32,739 bases of DNA from Acidobacteriaceae bacterium (GTDB taxonomy: Bacteria; Acidobacteriota; Terriglobia; Terriglobales; Acidobacteriaceae), in the NCBI GenBank assembly GCA_013361705.1, contig JABFXN010000290.1, positions 1 through 32,739 on the forward strand. Reading direction: 5' to 3'. The position numbers and the translations under genes are program-made. Below, piece by piece: positions 7,628-15,565 of the stretch (the first letter of the stretch is position 1; each line of letters begins with the position of its first letter). A model generated the notes under the pieces. The model was given only the letters and a program-made list of their open reading frames with translations. It was not told where the DNA came from and did no database searches.

Positions 7628-8494
7628 GTGCTCGCGACGGTTGAAGCAGGCGCTCTATGGCATGAATGGGATTGGGCTCCCATTCCACTCGTGAGCGCGC
7701 TTCTTTCAAGCGCTCTGTATCTGCGAGGCTGGATTAGCGTGCGTCAGACACGTGGGCGAGAGTTCCCAGTCTGGAGACTCATTTGCTTCCAGTCGGGCCT
7801 GCTTCTTGCCTGGCTCGCGGTCTCTTCTCCTATCGGCGCCTTCGATGATTACCTTCTCAGCGCCCACATGCTGCAGCATTTCGTCCTGATGTCAGCGGCG
7901 CCGCCATTGATCATCCTGGGAGCTCCCGTTGTTCCGTTCCTGCGAGGGGTTCCGCGATTCATCCTGCGTAGAGTCATGCGGCCATGGATGTGGTCAGGTC
8001 TACGGAAGGCAGGGCGGATACTGTTGCATCCTGCGTTTGTCTGGCTGCTAATGAACGTGACCTTTCTCGGCTGGCATGTCCCCGTCGCCTTCGAACTCAC
8101 CTTCTCTTCTGAGCTGCTCCATAATCTGGAGCACGCGATGTTTCTCTTCACCTCGTGTGCGTTCTGGTGGGTCGTGCTCGCGCCATGGCCCGCAAAACGA
8201 GTGTGGCCGGCCTGGACGATGATTCCCTACCTGCTCAGCGCAGATGTCCTGAATACGATCCTCTGCGCTCTTCTGATGTTCTCCGGAAGAATCTTTTATC
8301 CCTCGTACGCCAGCGCGGATCGAATCACGACACTCACCCCCTTGCAGGACCAGGTCGCTGCCGGTGGAGAGATGTGGGTCTTAAACTCTGCAATCTTTCT
8401 TGGATTCGCCGCCTTCATCACCTTCAATCTGCTGGCAGGGAGCAGAACCCGCCTTCAGAAGAACGGAGTCAGCGCACCAGTGAACGCGGTTTGA
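7628..8494 (+). CDS. ctaG: Cytochrome c oxidase assembly factor, CtaG (caa3) family
   Basis: 288 residues, about seven membrane helices. Family signs are the His-Met-Leu-Gln-His segment near residues 78-82, the Leu-Gly-Trp-His-Val-Pro segment, and the Asn-Leu-Glu-His segment, giving several intramembrane His residues that could handle copper. Known members help assemble caa3 oxidases (CuB/CuA delivery), which fits its place as last gene of the operon. I chose GTG at 7628 because GAGGGG (7618-7623) is correctly spaced before it. A GTG at 7616 in the same frame would overlap the cytochrome b stop but has no ribosome binding site. Confidence 0.88.
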   Translation: MLATVEAGALWHEWDWAPIPLVSALLSSALYLRGWISVRQTRGREFPVWRLICFQSGLLLAWLAVSSPIGAFDDYLLSAHMLQHFVLMSAAPPLIILGAPVVPFLRGVPRFILRRVMRPWMWSGLRKAGRILLHPAFVWLLMNVTFLGWHVPVAFELTFSSELLHNLEHAMFLFTSCAFWWVVLAPWPAKRVWPAWTMIPYLLSADVLNTILCALLMFSGRIFYPSYASADRITTLTPLQDQVAAGGEMWVLNSAIFLGFAAFITFNLLAGSRTRLQKNGVSAPVNAV

Positions 8495-8517
8495 TGGCTA
8501 AGGCAAGCAGAGTTCCC

Positions 8518-8567
8518 TTGACACCTGCTCCAATATGTTGATATCAACATAAATTGTCGAGACAATT
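8518..8567 (+). promoter_or_regulatory. Promoter with overlapping PadR-type operator and second inverted repeat
   Basis: TTGACA at 8518-8523 is followed 18 bases later by TATCAA (8542-8547), a plausible sigma70 promoter. A perfect 18-bp palindrome, TATGTTGATATCAACATA (8534-8551), covers the -10 region. Its core reads ATGT-N8-ACAT (8535-8550), the published consensus for PadR-family repressors. Directly next to it AATTGTC-GA-GACAATT (8552-8567) forms a second inverted repeat. The layout suggests repression of the downstream permease gene. No padR gene lies in this window. Confidence 0.6.
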
Positions 8568-8649
8568 CCCCTTGGCGGCTTCAAATTTCCGGTACTCCCA
8601 TAAAGGCGGTGAACCGGTGGTTGCGAAGTCTGGAAAATCGAGGATATGC

Positions 8650-11118
8650 ATGTCATTCTTCCGCGATCTGAAAATTGCCGTGCGCTCGCTTTGGCGCGTC
8701 CGCACGCTGTGGTTTACCGTCGCCATCACGCTGGCGCTGGGAATCGGCGCCAATGCAGCCATCTTCAGCGTGGTGCGTGCGGTGCTGCTACGTCCGCTGG
8801 CGAATCGTGACGAAGATCGCCTGCTCTATGTTCGGCAGAGCGCGCCCGGCCTTGGCGAACAGAACACCAACTTTTCGATTCCTGAAATCGACGATCTTAG
8901 CAAAGACCTCAAGACCGTTACGGAGCTTGGCACCTTCTCCTCGGTGGACTTCACGCTCATCGGCCTGGGTACGCCACGCGAGATCCCTGCGGGCGTTGTG
9001 GACGGTCACTACTTTGAAGTGATGGGGCTGCGTCCGGTGCTGGGCCGCCTTCTGACGACATCGGATGATGGCCCGAACGCGGCGGGAGCTGTAGTGCTGA
9101 CCTATCGCTTCTGGAAGGAATCGCTCCATGGCGATCCAGGCGTGCTTGGCAAGCAGGTCCATTTAGAGAGTTTCGGAGGGCCGCGCAACGCAACCATCGT
9201 CGGCGTACTCGAGCCCTCGGTGCCCTATCCCGTTGTCACCGAGATCATCGCCAACGTTGTCACCAGTCCGCACCATCTCTCCGCCACCATGGTCGCGGGC
9301 CGTGAGCATCGCATGACCGAGGTGTTCGCTCGCCTGGCGCCGGGCGCTACGCTGGATGCTGCGCGCTCGGAGCTCCGCGCACGCCATGCCGCCATTGTGG
9401 CTGCACATCCTGACGTATACAAACCTGACAATCATTATCAGATCGATGTGAAGCGCATGCACGACCAGATCAATGCACGCGCCAACACCGTTTTGTGGGT
9501 GCTGTTTGCCGCAGCGGGTCTGCTCTTTCTGATTGCGTGCTCCAACGTTGCGAACCTCGTATTAGCCCGCACGGTGCGCCGCGAATCTGAGCTCGCCGTT
9601 CGCGCTGCGCTAGGAGCCAGCACGGCATCGCTGCGCCGTTCGCTGTTGGCTGAAAGCCTGGTACTTTGCGGCAGTGGAGTGCTCGCAGCACTTCTTCTCG
9701 CATGGCCAACGGTTGCCGTTCTGGGCCGTTATGCCGCGCGTTTTTCAGTACGTGCCGACGGATTGACGCTCGACTTCAATCTGGTGTGGTTCGGTATTGC
9801 GCTCGCGCTGGTCGCAGCGGTCTTTCTTGCGTTTGTTCCTCGTCTGCCTTCAGCGGGCGGCCAACTTGGTACGAGCCTCACCAGCAGCGGATCGCGCGGC
9901 AGCACGGGAAGCAGCAGCCGTCGGCTGCGGATCTTTGCCGTCATGCAGATTACCGCTTCGTTTCTTCTGCTGACCGGAGCAGCCGTATTGATGCGCACGC
10001 TCTATACGCTTGAGAACACGCGCCCGCCCTTCGACACCTCGCACGTTCTTGCCGTGAATCTGCCGGTGTTGACGTACGGCAGAACTCCTGAGCAGGTCCA
10101 GAACTTTTATCACGACGTTGCGCGCCGCGTGAGCACTCTGCCCGGCGTGGACTATGTCTCCACCGGATTCAGTGTTCCCTGGCGTGACGATCAGGGCCTT
10201 AACATCAGCTTTACCTTTGCAGCGCAGGGCGCGACACGCAAGAATGGCGTGGATGACTGGCGGGCGAAGTTCCGGTCAGTCTCGCCGGCTTATTTCGAAA
10301 CGCTAGGTGTGCCGTTCCTTGGAGGCCGCGATTTCAGAGATACGGACAAGGCCGGTTCGGAGCGCGTGGTCATCGTCAGTCAGAGTCTTGCGAAAGCACT
10401 CTTCCCCAATGGCGATGCGCTGAATCGCGAGCTGCACTGGACCGATGGCGTAATGAAGTTCGTTGGCATCGGTTATGAGCCGCGGCGCATCGTCGGCGTC
10501 GTGCCTGACATCGACGACGAGAACATCATTCCGTCGCCCGCCATGACCGTGTACCAGCCGACCGATCAGGAAGGCTGGCAGGGACGGCTCTTCGTTCGTA
10601 CCCGGACCAATGATCCCTACGCGCTTGCACCTGCCATCACCCGTACGATTCATGAGATCTCAGCAGATCAACCGATCGAAAAAGCCAGCACACTGGATGA
10701 CATCCGCGCCGAGGTGATGACACCGGACAAGCTCAACGCCCTCGTCTTCGGTGGATTTGCGGCCGTTGCCCTGCTGATTTCAATCGTAGGTGTTGCCGGT
10801 GTACTTGCCTTCTCGGTGAGCGGGCGTACGCGCGAGTTTGGCATCCGCATTGCATTGGGAGCAAAGCCGCAGAATATTCTTGCGGATGTTCTGCTGCAGG
10901 GGCTTGCGATCGCCGGTATCGGAGTCGGCGCCGGCATTATCTCCGGAGTTGCCTTCGCACATGGAATAGCCAGATACATTGCGGAAGTACGCCAGCCAGG
11001 GATTCTTGCGTTCATTCTGTCGGCCTTCGTCATACTGGCTGCAGCCGTGATCGCCTCTGCCGTGCCGGCCGCTCGTGCAGCGCGGGTTAACGCCGTAGAA
11101 GCGCTGCGCGCGGAGTAG
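8650..11118 (+). CDS. ADOP-family (acidobacterial duplicated orphan permease) MacB/FtsX-like protein
   Basis: 822 residues, the usual length for this family. It consists of two repeats of the MacB/FtsX permease unit. An N-terminal helix (about 19-42, with the LALGIGANAAIFS segment typical of ADOPs) is followed by a periplasmic domain, then three helices (about 300-420). The second unit has a helix near 460-480, a second periplasmic domain and three C-terminal helices, where the segment with TREFGIRIALGA mirrors RRESELAVRAALGA in the first unit. No ABC ATPase is adjacent, hence orphan; substrate unknown. The ATG at 8650 is preferred because GAGGA lies 5-6 bases upstream and family members begin at Met-Ser-Phe-Phe-Arg-Asp-Leu; an upstream in-frame TTG (8554) would fall inside the operator. 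Conserved features suggest a functional gene. Confidence 0.93.
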   Translation: MSFFRDLKIAVRSLWRVRTLWFTVAITLALGIGANAAIFSVVRAVLLRPLANRDEDRLLYVRQSAPGLGEQNTNFSIPEIDDLSKDLKTVTELGTFSSVDFTLIGLGTPREIPAGVVDGHYFEVMGLRPVLGRLLTTSDDGPNAAGAVVLTYRFWKESLHGDPGVLGKQVHLESFGGPRNATIVGVLEPSVPYPVVTEIIANVVTSPHHLSATMVAGREHRMTEVFARLAPGATLDAARSELRARHAAIVAAHPDVYKPDNHYQIDVKRMHDQINARANTVLWVLFAAAGLLFLIACSNVANLVLARTVRRESELAVRAALGASTASLRRSLLAESLVLCGSGVLAALLLAWPTVAVLGRYAARFSVRADGLTLDFNLVWFGIALALVAAVFLAFVPRLPSAGGQLGTSLTSSGSRGSTGSSSRRLRIFAVMQITASFLLLTGAAVLMRTLYTLENTRPPFDTSHVLAVNLPVLTYGRTPEQVQNFYHDVARRVSTLPGVDYVSTGFSVPWRDDQGLNISFTFAAQGATRKNGVDDWRAKFRSVSPAYFETLGVPFLGGRDFRDTDKAGSERVVIVSQSLAKALFPNGDALNRELHWTDGVMKFVGIGYEPRRIVGVVPDIDDENIIPSPAMTVYQPTDQEGWQGRLFVRTRTNDPYALAPAITRTIHEISADQPIEKASTLDDIRAEVMTPDKLNALVFGGFAAVALLISIVGVAGVLAFSVSGRTREFGIRIALGAKPQNILADVLLQGLAIAGIGVGAGIISGVAFAHGIARYIAEVRQPGILAFILSAFVILAAAVIASAVPAARAARVNAVEALRAE

Positions 11119-11162
11119 CCGGCAACCGTTCAGGGTGATCGTCATTTCGGATGTGGATTCAG

Positions 11163-11203
11163 CCGAAGCACACGATCGAGATCAAAGAATTTCGGTCGAT
11201 CGT
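11163..11203. terminator. Inverted-repeat structure between two convergent genes
   Basis: ACGATCGA (11172-11179) and TCGATCGT (11196-11203) are perfect 8-base complements. A second pair, CCGAA (11163-11167) with TTCGG (11191-11195), interleaves with the first in A-B-A'-B' order. The site abuts the stop codon of the - strand gene (11205) and follows the stop of the + strand permease by about 45 bases, so a bidirectional terminator role is likely by position. Neither side has a strong T tract. Confidence 0.4.
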
Positions 11204-11204
11204 C

Positions 11205-12119
11205 TTAAAACTTCATCGCAATCGCGCCACCGCGCGGGTTGGGCGGCCAGAAGTTACGCACGACGGCGCCCGCCTCGCCATCCGAGCCCTTCGATTTGAT
11301 CGGCTCGTACCGCAGGAAGCGTGTGGTGTATCCGCTTCTGCCGCGTGCGCTGGAGCGCAGCACCTCCGCAGCGGGAATCGCTGCGCGAATCAGCAACCCA
11401 TCGACCGTCTGAGAGATCGACTCGATACGCCCACGGCGCGCGTGAACGTCTTCCATCACCGACGACATAAAGGGTGTGGGTAAATCGATGGTAGCTTCCA
11501 CCATCGGTTCCAGCACGACAGGTTTGGCGTGTTTCGCTGCCTCACGAAAGGCCATGGCGCCGGCGATCCTGAGGCTCATCTCGTGGCGGCCAATCTCATC
11601 GCAGTCGCTTGTGAGCAGTGTGACCTTCAGATCGACGAGTTCGCTGTCCTGCAGAATGCCGTCCTGTGCTGTCTGCCGCACACCGGCCTCAATCGCCTGA
11701 ACGGACTGCCTGGCAATCGCCTCATTGTTTAGGTCATAAAGAAACTGCAACCCGCTCCCCTGCTGACCGGGCTCTACCCGAAGCCGGCAGTAACCATAGT
11801 TCCGTGCGCCGCCGGTCTCGCGGAGATACGAGTGTTCTGCTTCGGCAGAGCCAAGAACAGTCTCCAGGTAGTTAACCTTCAGATCACCCGGCTCGGCCAA
11901 CTCTCGCTGAATGACCTTCAAGCGAAGCTCCAGGAGCTGCAATTCGTCCTCTCCACTGACGAAGAGCCTTTCGTGGTCGACGTGAACTTCGGCCCTTAAT
12001 CTGGGGCTTTCCTGGACCAGATCTTCCAGTTTTTGCCGGACGGAGGCTCGCTCCTCCAACGGGATGGAATAGAACGCAAACGAAAGAATGCGATGAACGG
12101 CTCTGCCAGGCCTAATCAT
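11205..12119 (-). CDS. Elongation factor G-like protein with domains III-V only (no GTPase domain)
   Basis: 304 residues. Residues about 10-80 match EF-G domain III (segments like SIPLEERASVRQKLEDL and VSGEDELQLLELRL). About 81-205 match domain IV (YLRETGGARNYGY; ETVLGSAEAEH; SLRIAGAMAFREAAKHAKP), and about 206-272 match domain V (VLEPMVEATIDLP; HARRGRIESISQ; GYTTRFLRYEP). There is no G1-G5 GTPase motif and no domain II. At the domain IV tip the decoding-centre histidine of canonical EF-G (in SYHDVDS) is replaced, the local sequence being SDCDEIGR. The ATG at 12119 has AAGGAG (12127-12132 on the + strand as CTCCTT) 7 bases upstream, so this is a complete gene with its own start, not a fragment of a longer frame. 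Function unknown; it might bind the ribosomal A site. Confidence 0.85.
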   Translation of the reverse strand: MIRPGRAVHRILSFAFYSIPLEERASVRQKLEDLVQESPRLRAEVHVDHERLFVSGEDELQLLELRLKVIQRELAEPGDLKVNYLETVLGSAEAEHSYLRETGGARNYGYCRLRVEPGQQGSGLQFLYDLNNEAIARQSVQAIEAGVRQTAQDGILQDSELVDLKVTLLTSDCDEIGRHEMSLRIAGAMAFREAAKHAKPVVLEPMVEATIDLPTPFMSSVMEDVHARRGRIESISQTVDGLLIRAAIPAAEVLRSSARGRSGYTTRFLRYEPIKSKGSDGEAGAVVRNFWPPNPRGGAIAMKF

Positions 12120-12381
12120 GGGCGTGCTCCTTCTCAACAAAAACGCGAAGCCCAATCAAAACGATGCCAACCATTGAGCCATAGGTGAGGAGCGAAAGCA
12201 ACCGAAAGTTATCTCAGTGCACAACCCATCCAGCGCTAACAGCGGTGAGCACACTGCCAGGCTGCACTGAGTCACGACATCAGGAGAGCTTTCACGTGCT
12301 GCGGAAGAGCCCGGAACACGATGGCGATGGGGTAAGTTGTTGAGAGGCCAGCCCGCCAAAGCTACTTGCGTCTCCCTCTGA
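12120..12381. other. Intergenic region upstream of the EF-G-like gene
   Basis: About 260 bases between the end of the RND pump gene and the EF-G-like gene start. It holds the ribosome binding site of the latter and presumably its promoter. I find no strong hairpin or convincing -35/-10 pair, and the only open frame lacks protein character. The gap makes the EF-G-like gene a likely separate transcription unit from the efflux operon. Confidence 0.45.
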
Positions 12382-15300
12382 TCATGCACACCCCGGCTGC
12401 TTATCCCGGTAAGCCAGGTAGAAGCCCGCCGGGACCAAAAAGATTGTCAAAACTACTGAAACGGCAAGACCACCAATCAGCGCCTGTGCCAGCGGGGCAT
12501 AAGACTCACTTCCCTCGCCCAGCTTCAACGCCATCGGCAGCAGACCGATCAACGTAGCCAACGACGTCATAAGAATAGGCCGTAGACGAACGCGGCAGGA
12601 AAGTGTGATCGCTTCACGCACATTCTTTCCCTGCTTCAGCAGATGATGGGCGAACTCGACGATCAGAATACTGTTCGAGAGTGCGATGCCCGCGAGCATC
12701 ACGACGCCCATCAGTGACATCACGTTCAGCGTGGTATTCCATGCGAGCAACGCCAGGATGACCCCCGTGATTCCCGGGGGCAATGCCAGCAGAATGATGA
12801 ACGGATCGAGAAACGAGCGGAACTGCGCCACCAGGATCAGATACAGCAGCAGCACCGAGAGAATCAGACCAATGGCGAAGCTATGGAACGAAGCATTCAT
12901 CGACGTAACACTTCCGGCCAGTGTTACCGAGATTCCCTTTGGAGGATTGGCATGGTCGACGATGGACTGGATCTGCTTTGTAATCGCGCCCAGATCTTCG
13001 TTCTGTGGGCGGACGTAGATATCGAGATTACGGCGGATCTGAGTATGATCCATCTCGGTGGGAGCATTGAACTGCTCGATTCTCGCCACCATGTCCAGTC
13101 GAGTAGGCTGGGTTATGTCTTTGCCGTGCAGTGGAATTGCTTTCAGATCCTCGATCGATCGAATCTGCCCTTCCTTAAACATGACAGTCAGGAAGTAGTT
13201 ATTACCGCTATTCGGATCGATCCAGATTGACGGCGCGATCATCTGGTTGGAGGTCAAGGCCGTGATGATGTTCGATACAACCTCTTTTTCATTCAACCCC
13301 AACTGGCTGGCGCGGGTGCGATCAATCGAGATGCGTAGCGACGGATAGTCAATGTCCTGCGGTATATAGACATCGGCTACTCCATGGATGCCACGTATCT
13401 GTCCCGCGATCTTCTGAGCCAAGCCAAAGTCAGCAGTCACATCGTTGCCGGTGATACGCACATCGATAGGCGCCGGCGCGCCCATGTTCAATACTCCATC
13501 GACCAGACTGCCTGATGCGTAAAAGGTCTGCAGTTCCGGAATCTCTTTTGCAATGGCCGCTTTCACCTCATCGATATAGGCGAAGCTGCTGCGTTTGTGA
13601 TCATGCTCCAGCGCCACCTGTGTGAAGCCGGTGTGCATCGCGGCATTCGGAGAGAACAGCGCTGAAAAGCCGGGATCAACACCAATGTTGGTAACCATGA
13701 TGCCAAGATCGTGCTTGGACACAATGCGGCGGACGATCTGCTCGATGCGCTCGGCTTCCTGCTCCGTCGCCTCGAGCTTTGTTCCTGAAGGAGCTTTGAA
13801 GCTGATGACAAACTGTCCTGCATCTGTACGTGGAAAGAACGAAAGCCCCAACAGGGGGAACAGGAGAAGCGACAAGGCAAAGGCGACGCCGAAGCCTCCC
13901 AGCGTTTGCCACGGACGCTCCAGCACCCAGGCCACTGCTCTGTCGTAGCGGTGGAGCATGGAGTCAAAGGCCGCCGCGAACCTTGCATTGAAGCGCGTCC
14001 ACAGCCCATGATGTGTACTGCGTGGATCGGCTGTAACTGCAGCTTCGTCCTCGGCCGATTCGTGCACCACATCCCCATGCCCGCTCTTAATGAACCGTGC
14101 ACAGAAAAGAGGCACCACCGTCAGCGCGACGAAGTATGACGCAAAAAGCGAGATTACGACAGCAAGCGCAAGCGCCGAGAACAGGAACTTGCTGACGCCG
14201 AAGAGCATCGTTACCGGAAAGAAGACCACGACCGTGGTCAGGGTTCCGGCCAGTACCGGCAATGCAACCTCCTTGCCGCCAGTCTCCGCCGCATCTCTCG
14301 GTGACTCGCCCTCTTCCAGGTGGCGGAAGATATTCTCCAGAACCACAACCGAGTTATCGATCAGGCGCGACAGCGCCAACGCCAGGCCGCCAAGCACCAT
14401 GCTGTTCAGCGAGCTGCCCGCCATTTTCAACACGAAGAAGGTGGTCAGCAACGATAACGGAATGGAGAAGAAGACGGCGACCGTCGCCCGCAGGCTTCCC
14501 AGGAAGATGAGGATCATGAGGCAGGTCAGGAAGAGCCCCACACCGCCTTCGTGCACCAGTGTCTCGATTGCGGTCTTCACAAAGCGCGACTGATCGAACT
14601 CTACCGTCGTCCTCAGTGATGCCGGAACATCGGTCAGATGCTGCAGCGTGTCGTGCACGCCATCAACGATGGCGATGGTGTTCGAGTCGCCGCCCTGCTT
14701 GAAGATCGGCAGGTAGACGCCGCGCTGGCCATTCACGCGCACGATGTTGTACTGCAGGCCGAAGGAGTCCTGTGGCGTAGCGACGTCGCCCACCCGCACG
14801 GGTGACTGCCCCACCATCTTCAGCGGGACCTGGGCGATGTCGTCAGAGCCCTTCAGCATGGAGTTGGTATAGATGTTGTAGTCGTAGCGCCCGATCTGCA
14901 CATCGCCGGCAGGCAGAATGACGTTGGAGTCATTGACCGACCGCACTACGTCCATCGGACTAAGCTGGTTCGCCTCCAGCTTGTAAGGATCGGCATACAG
15001 CATGATCTGCCGCCAGCGTCCGCCGAAGGGCTGCGTTACCGAAGCGCCGGCGACACTGGCAAGCTGGTTGCGAACGAAGTTCTGGCCTACGTCCTTCAGC
15101 TTGCTCTCATTCAGTCCTGAGCCGCTCAGTGTCACCAGCGCGACCGGAATACTTGATGCGTCCTGCTTGAGGACGATTGGCGGATAGGTTCCAGGCGGCA
15201 TGTCACGCAGGTCGCTGCTGGCCAGTGAAGAGATGGTTGCGGCATCGGCATCGGGATCGGTGCCGGCGCGGAAATACACCTTGATCAGGGAGACACCTGG

Positions 15301-15549
15301 CAGCGATCGCGACTCCATATGATCGATGCCGCTTGCCAGCGTGAACTGGCGCTCCAGATGGTAGGTAAGGTTGGCTTCAATCTGCTGCGGCGGCATGCCG
15401 GAGTAGAAGGTCGCCACGGCTACCACCGGCAAGTTGACCGGGGGAAACATATCGACCGGCATCTCGGTCACGCTGACCGTGCCCATGATCATGACCACAA
15501 GGCACAGCACTACCATCAGGTACGGATTACGGATCGAAAACCCGGACAT
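12382..15549 (-). CDS. RND-family efflux pump, inner-membrane transporter (AcrB-like, HAE class)
   Basis: 1055 residues, the normal length, with the 12-helix, two-large-periplasmic-loop layout; exports hydrophobic compounds or metals using the proton gradient. N-terminal MSGFSIRNPYLMVVLC and FPPVNLPVVAV are typical. In helix 4 the proton-relay region reads SRLIDNSVVVLEN: Asp398 matches AcrB Asp407, the second Asp is Asn399, and an Arg (395) lies three residues before. In helix 10 the place of AcrB Lys940 is Ser958. The ATG at 15549 is preferred over an upstream in-frame start because a GGAAG-like site precedes it and the extra 49 residues are unlike a membrane protein start. It follows the fusion-protein gene by 16 bases, last in the operon. 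Confidence 0.93.
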   Translation of the reverse strand: MSGFSIRNPYLMVVLCLVVMIMGTVSVTEMPVDMFPPVNLPVVAVATFYSGMPPQQIEANLTYHLERQFTLASGIDHMESRSLPGVSLIKVYFRAGTDPDADAATISSLASSDLRDMPPGTYPPIVLKQDASSIPVALVTLSGSGLNESKLKDVGQNFVRNQLASVAGASVTQPFGGRWRQIMLYADPYKLEANQLSPMDVVRSVNDSNVILPAGDVQIGRYDYNIYTNSMLKGSDDIAQVPLKMVGQSPVRVGDVATPQDSFGLQYNIVRVNGQRGVYLPIFKQGGDSNTIAIVDGVHDTLQHLTDVPASLRTTVEFDQSRFVKTAIETLVHEGGVGLFLTCLMILIFLGSLRATVAVFFSIPLSLLTTFFVLKMAGSSLNSMVLGGLALALSRLIDNSVVVLENIFRHLEEGESPRDAAETGGKEVALPVLAGTLTTVVVFFPVTMLFGVSKFLFSALALAVVISLFASYFVALTVVPLFCARFIKSGHGDVVHESAEDEAAVTADPRSTHHGLWTRFNARFAAAFDSMLHRYDRAVAWVLERPWQTLGGFGVAFALSLLLFPLLGLSFFPRTDAGQFVISFKAPSGTKLEATEQEAERIEQIVRRIVSKHDLGIMVTNIGVDPGFSALFSPNAAMHTGFTQVALEHDHKRSSFAYIDEVKAAIAKEIPELQTFYASGSLVDGVLNMGAPAPIDVRITGNDVTADFGLAQKIAGQIRGIHGVADVYIPQDIDYPSLRISIDRTRASQLGLNEKEVVSNIITALTSNQMIAPSIWIDPNSGNNYFLTVMFKEGQIRSIEDLKAIPLHGKDITQPTRLDMVARIEQFNAPTEMDHTQIRRNLDIYVRPQNEDLGAITKQIQSIVDHANPPKGISVTLAGSVTSMNASFHSFAIGLILSVLLLYLILVAQFRSFLDPFIILLALPPGITGVILALLAWNTTLNVMSLMGVVMLAGIALSNSILIVEFAHHLLKQGKNVREAITLSCRVRLRPILMTSLATLIGLLPMALKLGEGSESYAPLAQALIGGLAVSVVLTIFLVPAGFYLAYRDKQPGCA

Positions 15550-15565
15550 TCGCGCGTCTTCCTTC

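Noticed and set aside
12156-12389. 77-codon - strand frame between the RND pump and the EF-G-like gene
   Set aside because: Starts within the end of the pump gene, lacks a convincing ribosome binding site, and resembles no protein I know; left as intergenic.
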